This document shows, piece after piece, positions 35,301-47,600 of a stretch of 64,000 nt of DNA. Made by a program: the position numbers and the translations under genes. The stretch lies in NCBI RefSeq assembly GCF_030936135.1, contig NC_082598.1, positions 14,946,687-15,010,686 on the forward strand, written 5' to 3'. Source of the DNA: Gavia stellata (taxonomy: Eukaryota > Chordata > Aves > Gaviiformes > Gaviidae). Within the stretch, counting starts at the first letter, position 1. Each line of letters starts with the position of its first letter. The notes beneath the pieces are model-generated. The model was not told the origin of the DNA and did not search any database. It worked only from the letters and a program-made list of their open reading frames with translations.

Positions 35301-37899
35301 TTATTCTGCTGCCAGAATTGTTACACAATTATGAATAGTCAAAAATAGCATCAGAAACAAGGGGGAGTTAAGTAGTGATCTGCAAGACAAGTTTGGCATT
35401 AACATACAATCCACTGCAAAAGCAATTTGTTTTCATCTCTCAACAGTGTGTGCTTGAGACAAAACAATACCAACTTTCTCCTCTTCTCTTCTAAAATCAC
35501 AGAAAACAAAAGAAAAACTTCCAAGCACAAACCTAAGATCAGTGCCTAAAAATATGCTCTTTATTATGTATGTTTATATATTTATAAATAAACACATTGT
35601 GAAAATAAGTACCTTTTTTTTCTGCCACTGTGGAAATTTCTGATTTCTGAAGTTTTTTGCTTAGGTTATAAATGCACATTAAATATATTTATTTTACAAA
35701 TACGAGCAATTGTTCATTGAGATGCCTTAGGGGTTTACAATGCAGGTAACTGCACTGCAGAGAGAAAATGGTTTCATAGGTTCCTGTCAAAAGGAGAAGA
35801 TTGATATGTAATTTTTTTTTTAACCTTAAAACTCTACTGGGACATTGAGTGAAAGTATTTGCGGTTTACTTCACCTCTTTCCTAGACATAAACAACTTTT
35901 TAATAAAGTGGTTTTGGTATCAGAAACCACACTAGTGTAAAGAACTGATAAAAATGAGAGTAGAACTGAGCCCTTTCCTTGTTAGCTTGTTCTTGATCTG
36001 ATCCACAGATCCTCAGGCTTCTGTAAATTTTTCTAAGCTGAAGGGATGAGGACTCAAAGCCCTCAGGATCTGGATTTTTGTGTTATAAAAAAGTACTTTT
36101 ACCAAGACCCTGCTGAAGTTTGGTGCACTTCGGTGCAGCATTTGTTCATGATGTGATTATTGTTCAGCGGCTCAGCAGTGAAGTCAGAGATCATACGCCA
36201 GTGCAAGTGCAAAAGCTTTGTTAGGTTAATGACTTCAATGACAAGACCTTTTCTTAGGTGGCTAACTGAGCGGCATGATGTGTTGTTTGACTGAAATCTT
36301 ACCTTTTATGTTTTATTATTTTATTTATGTTTTACTTATTCACTGTAAACGAGAAATCCTTATAATGCACATAACTAATCTCTCCCTCTCCTTTAGTTTT
36401 AGATGATCATGCACCTCAATGCAATTGCACAACAACTCTCTGTTCGATATTTTCTCAAGGAATATATTATCTATACCCCTTTAATATAGAGTACCACATC
36501 CTAGCATCCACGATGCTCTATGTCCTGTGGAAGAACATTGGCCGCAAAGTCGAGCACCACCAGCAACACAAAACTCCATTCAAATTCCACGGCATAACTG
36601 TTGGCATGATTTGCGGACTAATTGTGTTAACTAGCACAATAGCCATAGTTGTTGTCTATTTAATTCAGATTGGACGTTCGAAAATCAAAAGCGAGTTAGC
36701 ACTTACTATGTTTTACTTGCATGCTATCTTTGTGTTGGCTTTCATGTGTACAGCTGGAATTGTCGCCCTTCTCATCTACAGACTGGAAGAGAGATCGCTG
36801 GATAATTCAAAAAATCCCGCTCGAAAGCTTGATGCGGAACTGCTGGTGGGCACAGCTGCAGGGTCCTGGCTCCTCTCCTGGGGCTCGATCCTCGCCATTA
36901 TCTGTGCCCGGGCTCATCCAAAATACACATGGTATAACCTGCCCTACTCCGTCCTGGTTATTATTGAGAAATATATTCAGAACCTCTTTATTATTGAATC
37001 CATACATCGTGAGCAGGAAAAGGTGAACGATGATATTAAAACTCTTCGAATAGTGACTATATCTCGGGGGAGCACTTTATCACTTACCCCCTCGTACAAA
37101 GAGATTTACAATGGCAGAGCTGCTCGTGACAGTGGAGAGGTACCCTGCCTGTTCAAGGGCAGTATCTGTGCGAGAGAAAATGGTGGTGGTGGTGGTGATG
37201 CCAAAGAAGAAATGAGTCAGGAAAATAGTTCGGTCATGCATTCAGCCTCAGATTTCTCATTTTACAGTAGAAACTCAGTTACTAACAACAAGAGGAGAGT
37301 TCTGAAGAACATCGCTGCATTCTTATTCCTGTGCAATCTTTCGGTAAGACATTTTGAACATAATTCACAAGTTAATACCCAAAAGCTTCCCAATCTTTCA
37401 AGCCTGATAAGTATATTAAAATTACATGGTTCTATAGTTTGTAGCAAGTAAATTTTACTTCTTCTGGAAGAATAAGTGAATGTGCCTTTGGGGAACAAAG
37501 TTTATTTCAACATGGAATCTGGGACCCTAGGCTCGTTTTCGTCACAGTACAAAACTGTAGCAGCAGCGGAATCTGAAATCCTCTTCCACCAGTGTGCCCC
37601 AGTAGCAAGAGGGGGTCGTTCCTAGGGATTTCTGAAACCAAATTGCAGTTCGATGGGGTCACAGTTATTATGGGCTAGTCACTCGTATCACTGGTGATTA
37701 ATACTGGCCTTGCATTCTTTCCTTGCAGCTTTGGATACCACCGGCATTCGGGTGCCGCCCAGAATATGACAATGGACTAGAAGAAATAGTCTTTGGCTTT
37801 GAACCCTGGATAATTGTTGTGAACCTTGCAATGCCTTTTTCTATTTTCTATCGGATGCATTCAGCTGCCTCACTCTTTGAGGTCAATTGTAAAACATAG
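23050..37899 (+). CDS. OTOP1: OTOP1, otopetrin-1 proton channel (whole coding span, 6 exons)
   Basis: Spliced CDS join 23050-23335, 29124-29260, 32222-32280, 33900-34030, 36397-37343, 37729-37899 = 1731 nt, 576 aa (human about 612). All introns are GT-AG with consistent phases (1, 0, 2, 1, 0). Otopetrins form dimeric plasma-membrane proton-selective channels with 12 transmembrane helices; OTOP1 is needed for otoconia formation in the vestibular system and serves acid sensing in taste cells. Recognisable landmarks are SSQYGINLFLAGLLL (residues 23-37), LLWMLWY (65-71), DTHAGARWL (86-94), GIFPVTHAVHTILQ, AKDIIQSFKTLERFGVIHSVFTNLLLW, LDDHAPQCNC, YYLYPFNIEY, MLYVLWKNIGRK, KYIQNLFIIESIHRE and GCRPEYDNGLEEIVFGFEPW near the C-terminus. 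Mammalian proteins carry a longer N-terminal leader, which accounts for most of the length difference. The gene follows TMEM128 and precedes DRD5. Confidence 0.96.
24808..24965 (-). mobile_element. Ancient CR1/L3-like remnant, antisense
   Basis: The order of elements (GTCACAGAAACTTAGAAAT, then ACTAGGTTACCTTATCCAT, then ACCAGCACAGGATGGCTCTT and GGTGCAGCTTCCACGGCTTC) follows the reverse complement of the 3' region shared by CR1 and L3 elements, but with heavy divergence. This would be far older than the other CR1 copies here. Confidence 0.5.
26857..26935. repeat. (CCCCT)n pentanucleotide array
   Basis: About 13 uninterrupted CCCCT units run to roughly 26922 and then decay into CCCTT/CCCTC variants. 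The opposite strand is (AGGGG)n, with many G4 runs in register. It lies in OTOP1 intron 1. Confidence 0.97.
27355..27449 (-). mobile_element. CR1 LINE 3'-terminal fragment, antisense
   Basis: AATCACAGAATCAATCATAG followed by GGACCTCTGGAGGTCATCTA and CCAACACCTTGCTCACAGCA is the reverse complement of a CR1 terminus. About 95 bp survive. Confidence 0.88.
28509..28530. repeat. (TG)n dinucleotide microsatellite
   Basis: About 11 uninterrupted TG units in OTOP1 intron 1, preceded about 70 bases upstream by a run of 16 A (28427-28442). A likely length-polymorphic marker. Confidence 0.95.
28987..29043. repeat. 19-bp direct repeat upstream of OTOP1 exon 2
   Basis: ACTTTTATTTCCCTAAACA occurs at 28987-29005 and again at 29025-29043 (period 38). 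Both copies lie 80-140 bases upstream of the exon 2 acceptor, close to where branch-point and pyrimidine signals act; any splicing effect is speculative. Confidence 0.85.
29124..29260 (+). CDS. OTOP1: OTOP1 exon 2
   Basis: Follows TTCATTTGTAG and ends at CTTACAG^GTAAAA. Encodes residues 96-141: the third membrane segment (ITLFAVITLILDSFKIGYYI) and the extracellular stretch leading to GIFPVTHAVHTILQ. It closely matches human otopetrin-1 and has few repeats around it. Confidence 0.95.
32222..32280 (+). CDS. OTOP1: OTOP1 exon 3
   Basis: A 59-nt exon after TTTTCATTTAG, ending at TTGAAAG^GTAAAG. Encodes VYFLWSHAKDIIQSFKTLE (residues 142-160) and two bases of Arg161. It is too short to be found by ORF length; the identification rests on near-identity to mammalian OTOP1 and on correct phase. 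Confidence 0.94.
33900..34030 (+). CDS. OTOP1: OTOP1 exon 4
   Basis: Follows TATTTTGTAG and ends at AACAATAG^GTAAGT. Encodes residues 161-204: FGVIHSVFTNLLLWTNGVL, then KHQLNEHKERLITLGFGNIT. The final NIT is a conserved N-glycosylation sequon in an extracellular loop. Confidence 0.95.
36397..37343 (+). CDS. OTOP1: OTOP1 exon 5 (large exon)
   Basis: A 947-nt exon after CTCTCCTTTAG, ending at CTTTCG^GTAAGA. It encodes residues 205-520, covering the central helices from LDDHAPQCNCT through LWKNIGRK, VYLIQIGRSK, NPARKLDAELLVGTAAGSWL, KYIQNLFIIESIHRE and into FLFLCNLS. Between them lies a hydrophilic, poorly conserved intracellular loop (about residues 425-500) with a five-codon Gly run (GGTGGTGGTGGTGG near 37183). 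The open frame continues 100 nt into intron 5 before a stop, so intron retention would remove the last helices. Confidence 0.96.
37729..37899 (+). CDS. OTOP1: OTOP1 exon 6 with stop codon
   Basis: Follows TTTCCTTGCAG and encodes residues 521-576 (LWIPPAFGCRPEYDNG..., FGFEPWIIVVNLAMPFSIFY, RMHSAASLFEVNCKT) with a TAG stop. This C-terminal block is the most conserved segment of the otopetrin family and ends one residue off the human protein. Confidence 0.96.
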   Translation, partial: LWIPPAFGCRPEYDNGLEEIVFGFEPWIIVVNLAMPFSIFYRMHSAASLFEVNCKT

Positions 37900-38650
37900 A
37901 TCATATACAGTCCCTCAGTGAACAATTGATTGATAATTAATTAAATAAATAACAGTTGAATGAGTGGATGGATGAATGAGTGAACATAGCAACAGCTGCT
38001 CAATAAACAGAAGATTCAATAATTTTTTTTTTCCAAGAAGGGACCATAGCTAATAGCATGTAATTTTTTTTAATTTTTCTTCCACATATTTTGTTATATA
38101 TGTGGTGTTATTGTATAGGTACACTTTTCAGAAACATATTAGTGTTAATATGATTAACACTACATAGTAAAGTTAATTCGATCTCATTAATCTTTGTTTT
38201 AGTCATCTGGGTTTTGCCCTCTACATAATTTGTATTGCTTTGTTTTCATTCATTGTGGCTTGTGAAAGGGGTTTAAAAAAAAATCTGTATGATTCAGGAG
38301 GGAAAATCCCGGGAACAGCTAAACCGAGTGATACTCCTGAATCACAGAGATACTATGAAAACTCCAACTCTTAGCTCTTCCTAGCTTTATTTTTATAGTA
38401 AAACCTGAAAACATTTCCTGTTTAGTTGGGATGTGGGAATTATTTTAAACTTCCTGAATACTGATAAAAAAATCAAGATATTATTTTCTTAACTGTATAG
38501 CAAGAAATCCAGGTAAATAACATGTATGGTTAGATATCATGCTGTATATAATTTCTTCTGATAAAATATATTTCTATTAATGCAACCCCCTTGTCTTGTA
38601 TTTACTATATGACATAACCAAGAAATAAAGTTAATCCTTTTACTTACTTC
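37900..38650 (+). other. OTOP1: OTOP1 3' untranslated region
   Basis: AT-rich with no reading frame. AATAAA hexamers lie near 37946, 37997 and 38624. The true end is uncertain. Confidence 0.55.
38624..38629 (+). terminator. OTOP1: Candidate poly(A) signal of OTOP1
   Basis: AATAAA about 725 bases after the stop, followed by a T-rich stretch (TTAATCCTTTTACTTAC). Two earlier AATAAA hexamers would give shorter 3' ends. Confidence 0.45.
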
Positions 38651-41600
38651 TTTATTCACATATCCTTTAAATGTTTTAAGAGAGAAAACCAGTCTTGTAA
38701 CTTATGTTTGGGTATATATGTTCCATTGCCAGAATGCTATATATTCCCTGTACAATTTTTTTACGAGCTGCTAGTTTCTTTGTAGTTCAGTCTCCTGGTT
38801 GGAAGATAATCATATGTCTTTATACAGGGATGCTGTAAAGCATAGCTGATGCCTCTAGAAATCTGGAGGGCCCTTGGCTGAGGATTTTACAAGCATGATT
38901 TATAAGCTGTTAGAACATAATCTCAAATCCCTAGAGTATTTAGTTGCCTGAATTCTCACAGAAAGCAGTAAAAAGTTGGGTGCCTGAATATTCTTAGAAT
39001 CTGGACCTCTAAGATTGAAAGACTGGAGCAATGACCAAAGTATTAAAAGGAGCAACAGATCAGTTATTGGATAACCCTCGCTAACTCACTAATGATTTAG
39101 TCCTAAATCTGGTGGGTCAGGGGCAGCAAAATTTCTGCCCCTAGTTCCTCAAAGGCCAGTTGTACTTTTAAGCACAGTTGCCACTGCCACCTGCCTGGAA
39201 GCAGTCATATTTCTGCATGGGAGGGGTCTGCTTCTGCGACAGAAGAAGCAGTCTTGTCTGCTGTCACACATCAGGACAAAAATTTTGGGTTTGTACCACT
39301 AGATGGCAAACACAGACCATTCGATAAATTACCCGAGTCCTTCTAGGAGTTGCTTCACATCATAATTAAGCCTCAGTTCTGTTTTGCGGTACACACAGCC
39401 ACTACTTGCTTTACCTGTTGCAAAACCCAGATCAGGTAGAGTAACCTTCATCTGAAGTCCCAGGTGAAGTCTGGATTAGATGAACCATCAGCGAGGCTGA
39501 GCAAAGCTATTTGATTTTGAGTGGTTTCTTGAAAAAGTCACCACCTGATCACATTGCTGTAATCTCTGCCTTTCTCTAGGGCTGCTTGTCATGCTCTTTT
39601 ATCACATCTCTGTTAGTTCTTACATTCATTCTGGAGAGGAGCCTTTTCAATCTTTCCGCTTGAACATAGCAGCTCCATCTCACCTACCTCCAAGCAAACA
39701 TCAGCTCTAACCGCATCACTTGGTTGTCTCTCAGACTGTTTTCATTTTAAGTAGAGTGAATAGGGCCATGCAGATAATCAAATAAAGCTTTTATCTTCCT
39801 TCCAAATCAACTGTTGGACCAACTTTCCAGCTAATTCTGGTATCGGAAAAAAATAATTTCACTCAGTAAGCCCACAAATTCCACTTCATCTTTTAAGCGC
39901 TCATAAAGATGGCTAGAGGAAGCCTGTTTCTTCTTTCTCCTCATCTGTGGGATGGGTCCCATGTCATTCTTTAGCTAGAACTGGTACTTTTTAGCTGATT
40001 CCCAGCATTTGTGTTCAACGAAAGCAGAGCTAGCTAATCCCTAGGGCCAAGAAGTGGCCATATGCTCTATTACAAACACTTAGCACACATTTGGAAGTTT
40101 CAAAAATAAATAACATCCTTATTTAGTTATATTTCATCTGCAATTACTTAGCCCTTTCTGTTTCTTAACATTACTATTGAAATAATTTCATTTGTCCACA
40201 TTATTAAATTGATTTTGAGTGCTGAAATTGAAGTTTATTCAGAAAAGTGAATTAAGGCAACACTCTGGCAGTGAGCAAATGCTTTAAACATGCTAATGGG
40301 CAAATTCTATTCTGAGCTGCACTGATGAAACCCAGCTGACTTAAATGTTTCTGTTTCAGGGAACCGGAGGCTAGATTTTGGTCTCAGAAGCTTAAGAGGT
40401 TTTCACAGCAGGACATCTCTCAAAAAATACTGTTTCAACCAAATGCAGAATATTTTATAGAAGCAGGTCTTAGTTTAACAAGTCTTGAAGCAATGGTGAG
40501 TCATGAAGTTCTGAACATTTTACAAACACAGATTTTTAAGAAACATAGATTTTTGGACCAGGAGCAATATTCAGATTGTTTAACATAGCGTGACCTCTAG
40601 CTCTCTGATCAATGCTAAACCTGGGCTTTCTCAAACATATGCTTTCAAACTTTTCCTTTTTGTTTTTCTCTAGCATATATCGACCATACTAATTTATCAC
40701 AGTTTTTAAAATATAAGAAATAGCATGAAGTTACCCTATTTCTGCCTACCTATCTGCTCAAGCATGTGACAGGAGGCAGCAGAACTGGCTTACCCAGGAG
40801 AGAAGTCCAGCAGCTGCTTATTGTTATACCTAAAGTGCCTCTAGGGGACACTTCGTCTACTTTGAGATCTTTCGGGAACGTCTTTGAGACCAATTTAATA
40901 TTAGTTTAAAAGAGATTTTTTTTTAAAAAGGAATTTCTTTAGTCAACTCCAAAATGCACTTGATCTGTAAAGAATTCTAAATTTTTGCTGTATATTCTTA
41001 ATCAGAAAGGTATTCTCTGATGTTCATCATATCCTTCTCTTAGACTTCCACTCACTCTCTTCCTCCCTGTAGAATTTTATTTATTCAATAATGTATGCTT
41101 CGGTAGGATTTAAACTCATATATGTACAAGAATAAAGGCTGCTAAGGTGCAAAAAGATTCCCACAGTCCTCAAGCATTTGCCTGAATAGTCAAACTTGCA
41201 CGACCATAGATTTCAAATGTTTTTTAGTGTCAATGACACTAACTCTAAGATGGAAGAAGGTAGAGGAGTCATGGTTGAGTCTTTCTAAAAGAACTGAATT
41301 CCTTTTACTAGTACTTCTCAATACTTTGAATTTCCTCTTTTAATCACTTAAAAAAAATTTCCAATGACCATTTTGATAGTTTTGGAAATATTCCCGTGTT
41401 GTATGGCCCACTTGTGGTCCATAGATTTTGAGTGGACTATCTCAGTGCTGAGAAGTAGATGGTTCCAGAGAATGGCAGAGAGGGAAATTATCCAAATAAT
41501 TTAAGTACATGCTTCTTTCCACTGACTAGGGAATTTAAGGTCCTTACGAGGATGATTAGTTCATTTAAAAAAAAAAGCTGTCTCTTCCATTGAGCAGCAT

Positions 41601-44600
41601 GTAATAAACCCTTCAAGATCTAATCTGCTCTTTCCTAAGTAGGGGCACATAGTATATCCTGCTTGTGTTATTCTGCCTTTTCCCGCAAAAGCTCTGAACA
41701 AAGCAGGATTTGGTTAAAAAGAAAATGAAAGATATAGTTGTTTGGTTAAGTTGTAGGCTTTGTTGTTTGCTGGAGTTGTTTCTAGCTGAAAATGAAGGGT
41801 AAATTTCAATCATCACCATAACGTGACCAGGGTAATTTACTTGTAAATTTGATGACAATGTTTTGTGTAGCCAATATGAATTTTATTTGATTTATTACTT
41901 AATAAGATTAAGAAATGCTTAGAAATCACATTTGCAAGAATAAAGAGAAAAAGGCTTTTTAAAAGGGTAGTTCTTCAGAGCTTTTTCTAAGGTGAGGTTT
42001 CTGGACACTACTAGATGGTGGATTTACAGACGATGCTTTCATTTTAACAGTTAAAACCACCTCTTTACTTGTATCTGACTAGGCCTGTGATGGCTCTGTT
42101 GAAGTTTTAGCACGGCAGGTTGGAAAGCAGCCTGGCAAAACCAATGAATGCTACTTGAATGTTATTTATTCTCTATGTGACCTGACAGTACGTAAAACGC
42201 AGGTTGAATGGAGACACGAGTATCTGCGCGTAGTGATGTACAAATACCCTTAAATGGGTAATTTCTGGATCCTGAAAAAAGACTCTGTGGATACCATTGA
42301 CCATATCTTACATGAAATATTATCAAAACCAAACATGCACTCAATAAATTGCACCTAAAATCCATGAAATAAAAAAGATCCCTAAACTTCACTATTTTAA
42401 TATAAACATTAATTTTTTAATTTTCCTGCCTTGCACTGTCAGATTAGAGATGATGTACGTACAGCTGGTTCATTGGATCCCTTATTCCCTGGGACTCTTG
42501 TCCCCAAGGATTTGGCCTCATTCTGTGCATGCATGAATAAAATGAAATCTGGATTTAAGAAGAATTGAAGCAGCTGCAATTGTTAATAGCAACCTTAAAA
42601 AACAGGGTTGGCTCTATTAGCTTTAAAAGGATGAATTTGATCTTGAAGTTGATGATAGTGGGAAATCTCACTTTAATGTCAACAGTCATGGTTAGAGTCC
42701 TTTTTTTTATTTTTATTAGGAGGTGTGTAATTTCCCATAATGTTCATTTGTCTGAGATTTAAAGCAAAACTTGCAGTTTTCTATGGCTTGTCTCCTGTCT
42801 TTCTCTGCTACTATACTTCACCTAAGAAAGAACTGAGTTTCATTTCTATAAATATGTCCTTTGGTAAGATCTTTACTAACACATTTTTGAATTCTTGCCA
42901 GAAGCAAATGGATCACAATTCCGGCCTAAGAATATGTTATTAAAGAAAGATAGATGCAGTAGGTGGAAATTTGTGAAGGAACAGGGATGGCAGGAAAACT
43001 AGCTGCCATCTCTCTTCTTCACTTGCAACAAACACAATTTATTACCTTTACACAACATTTTCTATCAAAATTTGCACAAGCAGTGGGTGCTTCATGTTTA
43101 TTTTCTGATAAATCTTTGCTTGAATGTCACTGCAATGTACCTGCAATTAAAAGCCAGCTTGTGAAAAGCACACATGGATCCATTAATTCCAGGGAACCAC
43201 ATCAGCATTTTAATCAAAGCAGAGTGAAGGACAGCTCCTGCCCATACAGCCAGGATTATCAAGGATACCGTAACTTCTTTATTCTAATTTATTCTGCAAT
43301 CAAATATTTACCAGGCTTAACTGATGATCAGAATGCTTTTTAAAAATGCACAGAAACAATTCGTAACATATCTAGGGCTAAATCTACACTTGGTGGTTGC
43401 TTCAGACTTGAGTCCATCATGTTCTGAATTTAGTGATTTTGCCTCTAACAGGCAATGACCTTTGCAGGAAGGCAGCAATTAACAGCCATGAGGTAGTAAG
43501 GAACAGCTGCATAACCACATCTTAATGGTAGCTGGTTACATGAGCCCCCTTCCTTGTCCCTCCCAGGTGTGAGAAGCACTCCTGCGGTGCTCCCCAGGTG
43601 GGATTTTCCACCGCTGCCTGCTTGAATCAAATAGCTTCATTAACAAGAAATTCTTTAATAAGACGTAACACCAGTTAAACATACTTTTGAAAACATTCTT
43701 GAGTCCTTTTGCAAGCATCAAAGCATCCATCTTCTCCCCAAACCTTTAATCTTATTTTCTTTGCTCACTATTTTGGAAGACCTTGCCGGTGCAATAAGAG
43801 TCAAGAACCCAAACTTCACTATATCAAGAAGAGATGATTGTGCCCGCATTTGACATCAGCTCTGCGTGTAGGTGCGGCACCGACACTGAACCTGTGAGGT
43901 GTGGCCATCAAGCACAGGTAAGACCTGGCAGGGGCGAGCCAGCCCGCACACCTCTAGCTGGGGACCTGACGCTGTGACAACGTCAATTAGTGGGGCATAA
44001 TTAATAGATTAAACGACCCGAGGAAGGAAACTACCTTATATTCTGTCAAAGCAGAAACGAACATTAAACTTTTGTGCAGCTATAATTATCATGATTATCT
44101 TTTATATTTGGATAGAGCTGCAGCTAAAATAAAATAGCCCGCCCCTCTTCAGGCCACAAATCTTGGCCGATAGTACTAAAAGGAATTGCATTAGCTAGTT
44201 ATTTTTAACTAGAAAGGCCATGGCAGCAACAATAAGTAGTTGCAAATTATTCTAAAACTAAAATTCAGATCCAGAGCTGGGTATCATTATTGCAGGTAAT
44301 TAGTGCAATCAGTACAGCCTACGTGCGACAAACAATTCACAAATATCAGATAATTTGATCTGCAATATTTTCTTTGATGAAAGCAGGTAGACAATATTTC
44401 AGTTGATAGTTTCTGTTCTTGGCTTTGTTTTCTGCTCTGACATTTGGGAACCTGCTGCTCCCTACGGCAACTTTTTTTGTCTCGGATCAATACACATTGC
44501 GTGTTTCATGAAGACTGGCCTGTGTACAGTTACCTCTGCTGAATCCCCAAGGCAAAAATCATCTTTTAACATATCTTGAAAGTTAGTATATATAAGAGTC

Positions 44601-47600
44601 TTCTGATTGACCAACCCTGCCAAAATAATATACAGAAAATCTCGCTGGGTTCAGTTTCAGGAAAAAACAAGAGAATGGCAAACCTAGACTCACTGTAGGA
44701 TGAAATGCGTCTGCTCAGCATGCAGAAGGCTATTCCTAATTCAGAATAAATAGCTATTGCTGTCTCATGGATGGACAGAAGGATACACTTCAGTTTTTCT
44801 TTGTCAACCCCTGTACAACTCTGTCTTGTGTTGGCAGACTGATGTCTTCATCAGCAGTTCCTCTGTGTTCTCTAATAGCACTAATAGTGCAAAGTATTAT
44901 TGCAATAGATATTTAACAAAGAACTTTCTAATCCCTATTGCTGATACTCTGCTATGGAGATGAAAGAGACCTGTTGATTCTAAAGGAGCATTTTATTTTA
45001 AGTCTTACCTAAGGCCAAAAATAAAAGGCAGAACTAAGTAAAAGCAGTAATTTACTGCTGTTTATCTCAGAGTGACAAAGTTGCTCATTCTTACCACTAG
45101 TTTTTAAAAATCTGAAACTGGAATTCTTCCCCCAAATAAATACTGAACTACAAAATCTAGCCCTGGTCCTACACGACTCTTAAAAATACAGATCACAAAA
45201 CATATCAGCTCTAACTGTTGACACACTTGTAAAATTACCTTGCATTGTAGTTTTCTGTTTAGCATTTGCAACAGGCTATCCTGTGAGGATAAAGCTGTCC
45301 CACAGTGCCAGCGAAGCAGATGGGGTTTGGGGGTCCCGCTTCCCAACCCCATTCCCTTCCATCCAGCCTTTTGGGAGGAGGGAAGCCCAGCGATGAGTTA
45401 CTGTCTGACCCTATAAGACATCACCTGCTTTCCTCGAAAGGCCAAGACCCAGCCATTGACTTCTGTCTTCTGAGTCCCCTTTTTCTATCAGACTTAAAAG
45501 TCTTCAAAATAGTGTCTGCTTTTATTACAGAAATTACTGTTTGTTTGATTCCATAGAGGATTTGGGTTTCCTACTCATTTTGTGGAAGACAATCTCCCAC
45601 TAAGCTAACGGACAGGGTAAGATCCTAAGATAAATGATGTTGGTTGCAAGTGTTCCAATATTAACTAAAAAAGTCTGTAATTTACACGTCAATATAAAAT
45701 TCACAGGTCCTGTTAATATACAGTGGGTTAGAGAAACAGAGAAATCAGAACACTGAGAAGAAATTTGTTTTCAAATTACTCCATAGGGCAAATTGTTATA
45801 GTATTTAAGCCAGAGACAAAATTACAGTGACTTCTTTGGGAACTAAGCCCACCTGATTTTTATTTGCAGTTTGGTAATATAGTTGACAAAAGACAAAATA
45901 AAAATCTTGAAATGTTCAGTATTAGACAATTACAGTCGCTTTTTTCATCTTGATAGTTTTCTCAGGACAGATGTTCACCTGGGATGTAGCCATGCATGCC
46001 GAGAATATGAATAACGTACCCAAATTGTATTATTGTATAAATCAGTTTATTTTCTTTTTTCTTCATCTTGTTTCAGATGTCACTGGTCTTTAGTAGCTGC
46101 TCATCATGTGAGCTTTTGCTGTATTAGCTGCATCTTCTGTAGCCCCTGAAAAATAATGATACAAATTTTTAGTATATAATTATGAATATCCAAAAATACA
46201 AGATAGTGAGATAATATTTTTTAAGACAAAATTAACTATGATGGTCCACCACGAAATCATACTTACAATCCTATTCCCTTTGCTTTTGGTTTTGGCTAGC
46301 ATACATCTTTCATCTTTTACCATTGGTTTAAATGAAGTCAGGCTCAGTAAGAATAACAAAAAAGGAAAATTTTGGAAATCTCTACTGGTAACATCAATTA
46401 CTTCATGATTTCACCCAGAGAGTGATCAACAGCTTATATCACACTCATTACAGAAAAAAAGAAAGCAATGGAGATACTGGGAGGACTGTTCATTTTCTTA
46501 TATATGGTTAATCGATACTATCCATCACAGTCCCAAGTCAACAAAAACTTCAATAGGTTTTAGGGCCTGCAGGGATAACTGTAACTGCCTAAAATGATTT
46601 TTCCCACAACGCAGACTACAGAATGCTGTTTGGTATCATCTGAATCAAGACAGAGCTGGGGGGTGAGCTGAAGCACAGTCCCTAAGAAATGCATTCAGCC
46701 TTGGCTTTCAGACTGCACGTGATGGCAAATCCATTACAACCCAAAATCAATTGCATCAGCCATTAATCATCCTCGCTATTACAAATGTGCACCTTATCTG
46801 TACCCTGATTTCTCATAGATTCAGTTTCTAGCCACTGCAATTTTCTAACCTTACCTGAAAGATTAGAAGTCATCTATTATCAGAAAACTTTTGCCTCTGT
46901 AAGACATTGCCAGCTGTTTCTAACCCTTCTGGTGCCCTCTGCTCAGCTAAGAAAGTTTCCCCGACATAATTCCTGCGATGCTTTTCTGACAATTTTCCAA
47001 TTGCTCATACTTATTTTCATTTGAAACACGAGTAGCAGAACCAGACCTAGTCTGGAAGGATTTTTCCCTGCTGAATAAATTGATGATACCAGTTCTCTCC
47101 CTTCCTTCCTCAATATTTTTGCATGGCTATCTATACACCCACATCTTTGTCTATCCCTGTGCAGTGAAGCATTTCAGCTTCAGTGAGTAAAACTGATGGA
47201 CCTTAAGCATATGTTCCCAGATGCTCCTAAATATAGCTCCATTTGAGCGTACTTCTACAGTTGAGAACATGTCCTGCTACTTCGCTAAATTGGCCTAATA
47301 TACAGTGACTTCCAGCCTCCTCCACCTCTACCACTACCTCTTCTTGCCTGTTTTAGAGCCTAACTGTAATGGGAGGTTTTTGCTGGGATGCTTTTATAGC
47401 CTAAACCTCAGCGGTACATCTGCATCTATATAATTTTGACTTTCTTCTGGCATTAATTATTTTTTATCTCTTTACATTGAGTGTCTCTTAGATGAGAGAA
47501 TGTGGGAATTTCTGAGTGTCGTCTGTTTTTAAATAAATATTCGGCAGAACAGTGGGTCTGTGTATTTTGAAATGGAAATAGAATAGGTGGCAATGAAGGG

